Below, piece by piece: positions 1 to 6,556 of a stretch of 11,273 nucleotides of DNA. Both the position numbers and the translations under genes were made by a program. Every line of letters begins with the position of its first letter. Within the stretch, counting starts at the first letter, position 1. The stretch is from Firmicutes bacterium UBA4975 (lineage in GTDB: Bacteria > Bacillota > Proteinivoracia > UBA4975): assembly GCA_002397155.1 (NCBI GenBank), contig DGZR01000052.1, positions 1-11,273 on the forward strand, given 5' to 3'. Under the pieces are notes generated by a model. The model worked only from the letters and a program-made list of their open reading frames with translations, searched no databases and was not told the origin of the DNA.

Positions 1-7
1 TATCGGG

Positions 8-20
8 AGGGGTGACCCCT
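8..20. repeat. Small inverted repeat near the left edge
   Basis: AGGGG (8-12) and CCCCT (16-20) form a 5-bp stem with a 3-nt loop. It sits at the window edge beyond the heptamers, with no adjacent gene visible on either strand. It may be part of a larger element outside the window; by itself it is weak. Confidence 0.3.
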
Positions 21-24
21 ACCC

Positions 25-59
25 TCTGAAATCTCAAACCTCAAACCTCTAACCACAAA
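25..59. repeat. Degenerate tandem heptamers (consensus CCTCAAA)
   Basis: Five consecutive 7-nt units on the plus strand: TCTGAAA (25-31), TCTCAAA (32-38), CCTCAAA (39-45), CCTCTAA (46-52) and CCACAAA (53-59). The last unit also supplies most of the T-run read on the minus strand after the hairpin. Short tracts like this are probably slippage-generated or mobile intergenic filler; no function is claimed. Confidence 0.6.
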
Positions 60-127
60 AATAGGGCGGGAGAACGGTCTCCCCTGTCCCACTGGAGGAA
101 GGAGTGGGAAGAGATACCGTTCCCGCC
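57..127 (-). terminator. Long imperfect hairpin with T-run after ade: probable operon terminator, possibly a dispersed palindromic repeat
   Basis: On the minus strand the ade stop is followed by a stem-loop and then TATTTTTG. Paired arms (plus coordinates): 65-71 with 121-127 (GGCGGGA/TCCCGCC), 74-78 with 116-120 (ACGGT/ACCGT), 79-81 with 111-113 (CTC/GAG) and 87-93 with 103-109 (TCCCACT/AGTGGGA), with 2- to 5-nt bulges and a 9-nt loop at 94-102. Five Ts (57-61) follow two bases beyond an outer G. Position, G+C-rich base and T-run fit a rho-independent terminator. The stem is longer and more structured than usual and resembles REP-type extragenic palindromes, so it may be both. Confidence 0.72.
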
Positions 128-133
128 GCCCCA

Positions 134-1825
134 TTAAAGGCCCAAATCAACGGGCCGAAATTGGTTGACGTCAAAAAGTCCCCTGTCGGTAATCTTTATT
201 GCGGGTATCACCGGCAGGGCCATGAAACTGAGGGTGGCAAAGGGATTTTCCGTTCTGGCCCCCAGGCCGATAGCCGCCTTTTCGACGGCTTTTAACTGGG
301 CCGCCACGGCTTCAATTGGCTCCGGGGACATGAGACCGGCCAAGGGTAGGGCCAGGCGAGCCAGCACCCTTCCCCCTTCCACCGCTACCAGGCCGCCCTG
401 CATCTCGGCCACCGCTTCTACGGCGGCGGCCAAGTCGGCGGGGTCCAGGCCGGCGGCGATCACATGGTGGGAATCGTGGGCGATGGAGGCGGCAATTGCT
501 CCTCTGTTCAGGCCCAGGCCCCGCAAGAGCCCCAAGCCCACCCGGCCGCTGCCCTGGTGACGCTCTGCCACCGCCAGCAAAACCAGGTCATTTTCCGCCA
601 GGGCCTCAGTTTCCTGCTGGGTGGCCCGGGCTTCTTCGGTGACGATCTGGCCGGGTACCAACTGGATGACCCGGTATTCCCCGGCCGGGGGCAGGGTGAA
701 CTTTTCCGGGCCCAAGGACCGGATGTGCACCGAACGAGCCACTCTGGCCGGGATATTTTTTTCTACCTGGGCGGGGAAAAGAGCTTTTCCCTCTTCGGCC
801 ACCAGGACGCCGTCCTTGTATACCTGGATTGGCTTAAATTGGACCAGGTCCTCTAAAATAACCAGGTCGGCCCGGCGGCCCGGAGCGATTGCCCCGATCC
901 CCCTTTGGCCCATCGCCTCGGCGGCATTTATGGTGGCGAGGCGAATGGCAGCCAGGGGGTCCGTGCCCAAGCGGACGGCCTCTTTCAGCATCCAATTGAT
1001 GTGGCCCCGAGCCCGGAGGTCGCTGGGATGGCGGTCGTCGGTGGCGAAGAAAAAGCGGCTGAAGTTATCGGCGTCTACCGCCTCCAAGAGGGCGGCCAGG
1101 TTGCGGGCGGCGGAGCTTTCTCGGATCATGATGTACATGCCGGCCCTGACCTTTTCCCGGGCTTCTTGGACCGTGGTGACCTCGTGGTCGGCCCGAATGC
1201 CGCCCAAGAGATAAGCGTTCAGTTCATTGCCCCCTAAGCCGGGGGCATGCCCGTCGATAAAGCGGTCCTGGCAGAGGGCGAGCTTTTGCCAGACCCCCTC
1301 GTCCCCGTGGATGACCCCGGGGTAGTTCATCACTTCGCCCAGGCCAAAGACCCCCGGTTGCCCCATGAGCTTTTTTAGGTCCCGGGCCCCCAGGCAGGCC
1401 CCGGCGGTCTCCCAGTCCGAGGCCGGCACGCAGGAAGGGAGCATGAGGTTAAAGTTCCAGGGGTACTTTGTCCCTTCTCGCAGCAGGTAGCGGATGCCCT
1501 CGAGCCCTGCCACATTGGCGATTTCGTGGGGATCGGCGAAAATGGTGGTAGTCCCCAGGGCCACCAGGCAGCGAGCAAATTCGCCCACCGCCAGCATGCT
1601 GCTTTCTATATGGCAGTGGCCGTCGATAAAGCCGGGGCAGAGGATTTGCCCGGCCAGGTCAATTTCCACCTGACCCCGGTAGTCGCCCAGGCCCACGATG
1701 CGGCCTCGGCTGACCGCCACCCCGGTTTCCGCCAGGGTACCGGAAAAGACGTCGACGACTCGGCCGTTTTTAAAGACCAGTTCGGCGGGAACATCTCCCC
1801 GGGCCACCGGCAATAGCCCTTTCAT
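134..1825 (-). CDS. ade: Adenine deaminase
   Basis: A 563-residue cytoplasmic adenine deaminase (AdeC type) that hydrolyses adenine to hypoxanthine and ammonia, feeding the hydroxylases upstream. The N-terminal amidohydrolase part has GHCHIESSM (H70, H72), GLGEVMN (161-167, E164), DGHAPGL (191-197, H193), ADHE (212-215, H214) and ATDDRHPSDL (261-270, D263). The family's own C-terminal domain shows AHDSHH (449-454) and PFATLSFMALPVIP (528-541) with KITDRGLFDV near the end. Length and motif order are those of a complete enzyme. ATG 1823-1825 lies two bases after the PreA-like stop, with GAGG upstream. An in-frame TTG at 1879 would overlap the previous gene by 52 nt and adds residues unlike the family. 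It is the last gene; the stop is followed within 7 nt by a long hairpin with a T-run. Confidence 0.95.
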   Translation of the reverse strand: MKGLLPVARGDVPAELVFKNGRVVDVFSGTLAETGVAVSRGRIVGLGDYRGQVEIDLAGQILCPGFIDGHCHIESSMLAVGEFARCLVALGTTTIFADPHEIANVAGLEGIRYLLREGTKYPWNFNLMLPSCVPASDWETAGACLGARDLKKLMGQPGVFGLGEVMNYPGVIHGDEGVWQKLALCQDRFIDGHAPGLGGNELNAYLLGGIRADHEVTTVQEAREKVRAGMYIMIRESSAARNLAALLEAVDADNFSRFFFATDDRHPSDLRARGHINWMLKEAVRLGTDPLAAIRLATINAAEAMGQRGIGAIAPGRRADLVILEDLVQFKPIQVYKDGVLVAEEGKALFPAQVEKNIPARVARSVHIRSLGPEKFTLPPAGEYRVIQLVPGQIVTEEARATQQETEALAENDLVLLAVAERHQGSGRVGLGLLRGLGLNRGAIAASIAHDSHHVIAAGLDPADLAAAVEAVAEMQGGLVAVEGGRVLARLALPLAGLMSPEPIEAVAAQLKAVEKAAIGLGARTENPFATLSFMALPVIPAIKITDRGLFDVNQFRPVDLGL

Positions 1826-1827
1826 GG

Positions 1828-2913
1828 CTAGTCCTCGTACTTCGGAGCGATGGCCCCGAATTTGCACTGGGTTATGCAAAGGCCGCAGCCGGCGCAGCGC
1901 TCATAGTCTACCACGGCGTACTTGTCGATGGTGATGGCGTGGTAAACGCAGGCCTTGGCGCAGCGGCCGCAGGCGGTGCAGTATTCCGGGTCGATGAGGG
2001 GTTGCCAGCGCCGGAGGTCTTCTAGGCGCTGCCAGTTATGGGCCTTGCCCCGGATCTCCGCTAAAGACTGGATATTCCGCTCCGCCAAGTACTTTTCCAT
2101 CTGGCGGGCGATTTTGCCGTAGATGCCGGGTCCCTCCAGGATGGCCGCGGTGCACACCTGTACCGCCGCCGCCCCGGCCATGATCATCTTGATGGCCTCT
2201 CGGCCGGAGCTCACTCCCCCCACCCCGATTATGGGGATACTCACGTGTTGGTAGGCTTCGTACACCGCCCGCAAGGCCACGGGGAATATGGCGGGGCCGG
2301 AGAGCCAGCCGTAGCCGCTGGCACTGCCCATGAAGGACTTACCTGTTTCCAGATCGATGTCCAGGCAGGGACCGAGGGAATTGATGAGGACCAAGCCGTC
2401 GGCCCCCGCTTTTTCGGCGGCGGTGGCAAATAGAGGCAGATCGATCTGGGGGCTGAGCTTGACAAAAACCGGCAGGTCGGCGGCCCTTTTCGCCGCTTGC
2501 ACCGCCGCCACTACCGGCGAGGGGTCGGAACCCAGGTAGTGGGTAGACAATTCCAGGGCGTCGGCAAAGGGGGCTACTTTTTTCGCCAGCTCCTCGATTT
2601 GGGGAGCGGTGTAGCCCAGGCCCACTATTACCGGGAGCCCGGCTTTTTTGACGATTGGGTACTCCTTTTCCAGCCACTGTTCGGGGGGAAACTCCGACCA
2701 GAGTTCGGTATTGAGAAATCCCCCCCGGATCTCCGCCATGTTTTGCCGGGGCACCCGAGCCCCCTCGGTGGAAATGGTCTTAGTGACAATGGCCCCGGCT
2801 CCGCCTTCGGCGGCGGCCAGGGCGGCGGGGCCGTCCTTGATGGGCGGCCCGGCCGCGGGCATAACCGGGTTTTTTAGTTTTAGCCCGGCAAACTCCACTT
2901 GCAGCCTATTCAT
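1828..2913 (-). CDS. Dihydroorotate/dihydropyrimidine dehydrogenase-like (PreA-like) FMN protein with 2[4Fe-4S] domain
   Basis: A 361-residue protein: an FMN TIM-barrel (about residues 1-285) fused to a bacterial ferredoxin domain (about 305-361). Flavin-barrel marks: GLKLKNPVMPAAGP (10-23), VTKTIS (43-48), VKLSPQ (151-156), LINS (176-179) and GVGGVSSGREAIKMIMAGA (230-248). Cluster ligands are C312, C315, C318, C322 and C340, C343, C346, C350, enough for two [4Fe-4S] clusters. The architecture matches PreA and the C-terminal half of dihydropyrimidine dehydrogenase. However, the family segment NLSCP(N/H) with its active-site Cys reads ELSTHY here (121-126): Asn and Cys are replaced by Glu121 and Thr124, and the loop after it is short. 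Dihydropyrimidine or dihydroorotate oxidation therefore cannot be assumed. It may exchange electrons between ferredoxin and the hydroxylase or reduce another ring compound. ATG 2911-2913 overlaps the Mo subunit stop (ATGA). Fold and cofactors are firm; the reaction is unknown. Confidence 0.87.
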   Translation of the reverse strand: MNRLQVEFAGLKLKNPVMPAAGPPIKDGPAALAAAEGGAGAIVTKTISTEGARVPRQNMAEIRGGFLNTELWSEFPPEQWLEKEYPIVKKAGLPVIVGLGYTAPQIEELAKKVAPFADALELSTHYLGSDPSPVVAAVQAAKRAADLPVFVKLSPQIDLPLFATAAEKAGADGLVLINSLGPCLDIDLETGKSFMGSASGYGWLSGPAIFPVALRAVYEAYQHVSIPIIGVGGVSSGREAIKMIMAGAAAVQVCTAAILEGPGIYGKIARQMEKYLAERNIQSLAEIRGKAHNWQRLEDLRRWQPLIDPEYCTACGRCAKACVYHAITIDKYAVVDYERCAGCGLCITQCKFGAIAPKYED

Positions 2914-5213
2914 TTTCCACCTTCTGCAGCCTTGGCCTTGAGAGCGGCCAGGACTTTTTCCGGGGTGGCGGGCAGGTCGTAGAGCCTGATGCCCACTGCG
3001 TCTTCAATGGCGTTTAGAATGGCCGGGGCGGTGGGAATCATGGCCGGTTCGCCGATACCTTTAGCCCCGTAGGGACCGCAGGAATCGCCGCTTTCGACGA
3101 TGACGGTCTTGATTTCGGGCACGTCCAGGGCGGTGGGCACCAGGTAGGTGGCCAGGTCGGGGTTGAGAGTGATGCCCTCTTTAAAAACCTGGTCTTCCAT
3201 GAGGGCCATACCCATTCCCATGGCCACTCCACCCTCGCTTTGTCCTTCCACCCCGGCGGGGTTGATGGCCACGCCCACATCGGGAGCGGCTACCACTCGC
3301 AGGACGTCGACTTGGCCCGTTTCGGTGTCCACTTCTACCTCCACGTACTGGGTGTTAAAAGTAAAGGTCAAGTAGACCACTTCACCCTGGGCGTTTTCGT
3401 AGTTGATGTCGGTGCGGGGGAAGTAACAGCCTTCCGCCGCCAGGGGTTCGCCCTTAGCCCGGGCAATCTGGGCCAGCTCGCCCAGGGTCATCTGCTTCGT
3501 GGTCCCGTGCAGGATCACATCTCCTTCGGCCAGGGACAGTTCGGGATAAGCCCGGCCCAGCTCCTGGTATGCCCGGTGGTAAATCTTGCCCAGGAGGTTT
3601 TCCGCCGCCAGCTTTACGGCATTGCCGGAAAAGATGGTCTGGCGGGTGGCGGAGGTGGAGCCGGCGTTTTTTGTGGTGGCGGTGTCGTTTACCGCCAGGT
3701 CGATGAGTTCCGGGGGCAGGTGGAGGACATCGGCGGCGATCTGGACCATTATGGTTTTGACCCCCTGGCCCACATCGGCGGCAGCCGAGCGAAGGAGGAT
3801 GCGGCCCTCATCGGTGACCTGGACCTGGGCGATGGAGTGGTCGGGAAAACCCTCGCCGTAGCCGCAGCCGAACATGATGGTGGCTAGCCCCACCCCCCGC
3901 TTTTTATGGGGAGCGGAAGGGGTTCCCTTGGTGCCAAAGTGCTCCCTGGCGGTGAGGATGGTGTCCACGGTGCCCACGCTGGTGGTGAGGAGCTGGTTGT
4001 TGCCGGTGCGGGAACCGACTCGGTAAGCGTTCTTGAGGCGGAATTCCGCCGGATCCCAGCCCATGTCCCGGGCGATGCAGTCCATCTGCCGGTCATAGGC
4101 AAAGGCAGCCTCGGTCGCGCCAAAGCCCCGCATGGCTCCGGTGTAGGTGTTGTTAGTGTACACCGTATAGCTGACGCCCTTGACGTTGGCCACATTGTAA
4201 GGTCCGGTGCTGACATACATAGCTTGGTGGACGATAGAAGCACCGGTGGAAGCATAGGCCCCGGTGTCCCCTATCACTTCCGACTGCCAGGCGGTTATGC
4301 TGCCGTCATTTTTGACGCCGGTCTTGAGCTTAAAGGTCATCGGCGTGCGCTTGGTCATCATGATCATGGTTTCGTGGCGGGTCATCACCCACTTGACCGG
4401 GCGGCCGGTGAGCTTGGCCATCAGGGGCAGGATGATGTGGACGGAAATATCTTCCCTGCGGCCAAAAGCGCCGCCCATGGCTTCGGGCTGAACAATCTTG
4501 AGCTGGTCCACTTTGATGCCCAGGACCTTGGCCACGTCGGTCTGGATGTCGTGGGTCCACTGGCAGGGCGCCCAGAGGGTGTAAGTGTCCGTTTCGGCGT
4601 CGTACTCGGCCATGCCGGCCTCGGGCTCCAGGGCCACGTGGTCCACGTGCTGGGTGCGGAAAGTGTTTTCAAAAATGTGGTCGGCTTCGGCAAAGCCCTT
4701 TTCCACATCCCCCTTCACCAAGTGGTCGACGGCCAGGACATTGCCGGTATTATAAGGATGCTCAAAAGCGGCCTGGTTCGTCTCATGGATTTTAGGAGCC
4801 TGGGGTTCCATGGCCCTAAGGGGATCGGTGATGATCTCCAGGGGCTCGTAATCCACTTCAATGAGCTTTATAGCCTGGCGGGCGGTTTTTTCGTCCTCGG
4901 CGGCCACCACGGCCACCCGGTCCCCCAGGTAGCGGCTCTTTTCCTTGACCAGCACTTCCTGGTCCTTGAAAATGAGACCGTAGGTCTTGAGCCAGGGCAC
5001 GTCGGCCTCGGTGATGACTTTTACCACCCCCGGCAGGGCCCGGGCCTTGCTTACATCTACTCTTTTAATGAGGGCATGGGGGTGGGGGGCTCGCAGCACT
5101 TTAAGGTAGAGCATCCCCTCTTGGTGGAGGTCGACGGAATACAGGGGCTTGCCCAGGACTTTGTCCAGGGCGTCCACTTTTTTTACTCTCTTGCCAATAT
5201 AGCCTTGGCTCAA
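2910..5213 (-). CDS. Xanthine dehydrogenase-family molybdenum-binding subunit, second set (complete)
   Basis: A full-length 767-residue molybdopterin subunit. The N-terminal domain (IGKRVKKVDALDKVLGKPLY, residues 6-25) is followed by the cofactor-binding domains. Motifs seen: ALEPEAGMAEYD (194-205); PCQWTHDIQ (216-224), whose Gln218 may match the Mo-pocket Gln of xanthine dehydrogenase; GGAFGRR (247-253); AMRGFGATE (360-368), with Phe364 at the place of a substrate-sandwiching Phe; DVGQG (480-484); GSTSATRQT (518-526); EGQSEGG (656-662); and GPYGAKGIGE (713-722), where Glu722 is the catalytic base. The enzyme hydroxylates an N-heterocycle, most likely a purine given the adenine and 8-oxoguanine deaminases. 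GATE replaces the GxPQ common after RGF in xanthine dehydrogenases, so the substrate may differ. The start is TTG, supported by the site at 5221-5229. Its end overlaps the next gene as ATGA. No in-frame UGA is present; any selenium would be the labile non-selenocysteine kind. Confidence 0.94.
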   Translation of the reverse strand: MSQGYIGKRVKKVDALDKVLGKPLYSVDLHQEGMLYLKVLRAPHPHALIKRVDVSKARALPGVVKVITEADVPWLKTYGLIFKDQEVLVKEKSRYLGDRVAVVAAEDEKTARQAIKLIEVDYEPLEIITDPLRAMEPQAPKIHETNQAAFEHPYNTGNVLAVDHLVKGDVEKGFAEADHIFENTFRTQHVDHVALEPEAGMAEYDAETDTYTLWAPCQWTHDIQTDVAKVLGIKVDQLKIVQPEAMGGAFGRREDISVHIILPLMAKLTGRPVKWVMTRHETMIMMTKRTPMTFKLKTGVKNDGSITAWQSEVIGDTGAYASTGASIVHQAMYVSTGPYNVANVKGVSYTVYTNNTYTGAMRGFGATEAAFAYDRQMDCIARDMGWDPAEFRLKNAYRVGSRTGNNQLLTTSVGTVDTILTAREHFGTKGTPSAPHKKRGVGLATIMFGCGYGEGFPDHSIAQVQVTDEGRILLRSAAADVGQGVKTIMVQIAADVLHLPPELIDLAVNDTATTKNAGSTSATRQTIFSGNAVKLAAENLLGKIYHRAYQELGRAYPELSLAEGDVILHGTTKQMTLGELAQIARAKGEPLAAEGCYFPRTDINYENAQGEVVYLTFTFNTQYVEVEVDTETGQVDVLRVVAAPDVGVAINPAGVEGQSEGGVAMGMGMALMEDQVFKEGITLNPDLATYLVPTALDVPEIKTVIVESGDSCGPYGAKGIGEPAMIPTAPAILNAIEDAVGIRLYDLPATPEKVLAALKAKAAEGGK

Positions 5214-5686
5214 CGCCCGTACCTCCCTTCAGCCACTGCCTCAATGGCTTCAATTATTTTGACATAGCCGGTGCAGCGGCAGATATTGCCGGCCAGTCCC
5301 CGGCGAATCTCCTCTCGGCTGGGCCGAGGGTTGTTGTCCAGCAAGTACTTGGCGCTCAGGAGCATGCCGGGAGTGCAGTAGCCGCACTGGACGGCGCCGC
5401 AGTCGATAAAGGCTTGCTGCAGGGGATGAAGGGCGCTCTCTCCGCCCAGTCCCTCTACAGTGACTATTTCCGCGCCGTCGGCTTGCAGGGCCAAAACCAG
5501 GCAAGAGGTGACTGACTTGCCGTCCATGAGGACGGTGCAGGAGCCGCATTCTCCCTTGCCGCAGCCCTCCTTGGTGCCCAAGAGGTGCAGCTTTTCCCGG
5601 AGCAGGTCCACTAAGCGCAGGTCCGCTTCTACCTGAAAACTGTGTTTTTGCCCGTTTACAGTGAGCTCCAGCGGGTACTTAGCCAT
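5210..5686 (-). CDS. Molybdenum hydroxylase [2Fe-2S] subunit (XdhC/CoxS type), second set
   Basis: A 158-residue two-cluster iron-sulfur subunit. Ligands seen: C42, C47, C50, C62 (GCGKGECGSC, then SC) for the ferredoxin-like cluster, and C101, C104, C136, C138 (QCGYC and CRCTG) for the cluster near molybdenum. Cysteine positions are identical to those of the first-set paralogue without gaps. ATG 5684-5686 overlaps the FAD subunit end by 8 nt, with GGGGGTGGAAG upstream as a moderate ribosome binding site. Its TGA overlaps the TTG start of the Mo subunit (TTGA), so the pair is probably translationally coupled and made in matched amounts. It relays electrons from molybdopterin to FAD inside the complex. 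Confidence 0.96.
   Translation of the reverse strand: MAKYPLELTVNGQKHSFQVEADLRLVDLLREKLHLLGTKEGCGKGECGSCTVLMDGKSVTSCLVLALQADGAEIVTVEGLGGESALHPLQQAFIDCGAVQCGYCTPGMLLSAKYLLDNNPRPSREEIRRGLAGNICRCTGYVKIIEAIEAVAEGRYGR
5221..5229 (-). promoter_or_regulatory. Ribosome binding site that supports a TTG start
   Basis: AAGGGAGGT on the minus strand ends 7 nt before TTG at 5211-5213. It lies inside the end of the [2Fe-2S] gene. The strong match and ideal spacing identify TTG as the real start of the molybdenum subunit; the protein N-terminus (IGKRVKKVDALDKV) is also where family members begin. Confidence 0.8.
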
Positions 5687-6539
5687 TTACTTCCACCCCC
5701 AGATTATTGATGGCCTGGAGCAGGGCCCGCCGGAAGATGACTTCCGCCCCCTGCCGCCGGTACTGGGCGGTGCCCCGGATGTCGTCGATTGGGGAAATCT
5801 CGGCTTGAAGCTGGACCAAGGCCGGGCCTAAGTCCAGGGAGCTGAGTTTTTGCCCCCGCAAGATATCCTCGGTCTTTTTGGCCCGCCGGGGTACCGGCGC
5901 CACCGAACCCAGACAGATGCACAGATCGGCCAGGCAGCCCTTCTCCAGGGTGACCAGCACGGCCACGCTGGCGGTGGCGATGGCCATGGCCTTGCGCTTG
6001 CCCAGTTTCAGATAAGCTCCCCCTTGGTTGGCCCCGGGCCGGGCAAACTTGACCCCGGTAATGATCTGATCAGGCTGTAGTTTCGTCTGGCCGGGGCCGG
6101 TAAAAAAGTCTTCCAGGGGAAGGGCGGCTGGCTGGGCGCCGGCCAATTCCACCGTGGCCCCCAGAGCGATGAGGGGCGCAGCCAGGTCGGCGGCCGGTGA
6201 AGCGTTAGCCAGGTTGCCCCCCAGGGTGCCCCGGTTGCGAATCTGGGGTCCTCCCACTTCCGCCGCCCCCTGGCAGAGCAAGGCCACATTCTCCTGAAGC
6301 CAGGGGTGGTCGGCGATTTCTTCGTGGGTGACGCCGGCCCCGATGAATACCTCTTCTCCCGTTCTCACTACTTTTAGTTCCGCCAAACGACTTATGTCCA
6401 TAAGTCCAGCCAGACTGTCAAGCTCTTCGTAGAACTTGACCAGCAGGTCCGTCCCCCCGGCGATGATCTTTGTTGCCGGATTGGCCTTTTTGTAGGCAAC
6501 TGCTTCGGTTAGGGCAGACGGAGCAAAGTAAACAGTCAT
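5679..6539 (-). CDS. Molybdenum hydroxylase FAD-binding subunit (XdhB/CoxM type), second set
   Basis: A 286-residue FAD subunit of the second hydroxylase. Flavin-binding motifs AGGTDL (residues 27-32) and IRNRGTLGGN (100-109) are followed by the common NASPAAD. The C-terminal domain ends with the family-like IDDIRGTAQYRR stretch. It should shuttle electrons from the adjacent [2Fe-2S] protein to an external acceptor. ATG 6537-6539 is fixed by the excellent ribosome binding site at 6544-6553. Its TAA lies inside the next gene, an 8-nt overlap. It begins a FAD-FeS-Mo order that differs from the Mo-FAD-FeS order upstream, so this set probably joined the operon as a unit rather than by simple tandem duplication. 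The family is certain; the acceptor is unknown. Confidence 0.95.
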   Translation of the reverse strand: MTVYFAPSALTEAVAYKKANPATKIIAGGTDLLVKFYEELDSLAGLMDISRLAELKVVRTGEEVFIGAGVTHEEIADHPWLQENVALLCQGAAEVGGPQIRNRGTLGGNLANASPAADLAAPLIALGATVELAGAQPAALPLEDFFTGPGQTKLQPDQIITGVKFARPGANQGGAYLKLGKRKAMAIATASVAVLVTLEKGCLADLCICLGSVAPVPRRAKKTEDILRGQKLSSLDLGPALVQLQAEISPIDDIRGTAQYRRQGAEVIFRRALLQAINNLGVEVNG

Positions 6540-6543
6540 CCCG

Positions 6544-6553
6544 TCACCTCCTT
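6544..6553 (-). promoter_or_regulatory. Near-consensus ribosome binding site for the second FAD subunit
   Basis: AAGGAGGTGA on the minus strand lies in the 17-nt gap between the ssnA stop (6557) and ATG 6537-6539. Seven bases separate AGGAGG from the ATG. This is nearly a full match to the anti-Shine-Dalgarno sequence and allows independent initiation at the only non-overlapping, clearly spaced junction of the operon. No promoter-like -35/-10 pair fits in the gap. Confidence 0.85.
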
Positions 6554-6556
6554 AAT

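Noticed and set aside
1..133. Riboswitch, tRNA or CRISPR in the non-coding stretch
   Set aside because: No tRNA arm pattern, no regularly spaced direct repeats with unique spacers, and the hairpin lies 3' of the operon and not in a leader.
1826..1879. N-terminal extension of adenine deaminase to TTG at 1879
   Set aside because: It would overlap the PreA-like coding region by 52 nt; the added residues are unlike the family, and ATG at 1823-1825 gives a normal N-terminus.
3240..3887. 215-codon plus-strand open frame
   Set aside because: It lies entirely antisense to the Mo subunit, has no family-like motif and has no context as a plus-strand gene.
2910..5213. Selenocysteine (in-frame UGA) in the hydroxylase
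   Set aside because: No in-frame stop interrupts the 767-residue frame; selenium in this family is a labile cofactor ligand and not selenocysteine.
3906..5267. 453-codon plus-strand open frame opposite the complete Mo subunit
   Set aside because: It is the antisense shadow of a conserved, motif-complete gene in G+C-rich DNA; its translation is glycine/histidine/valine-rich with no recognisable domain.
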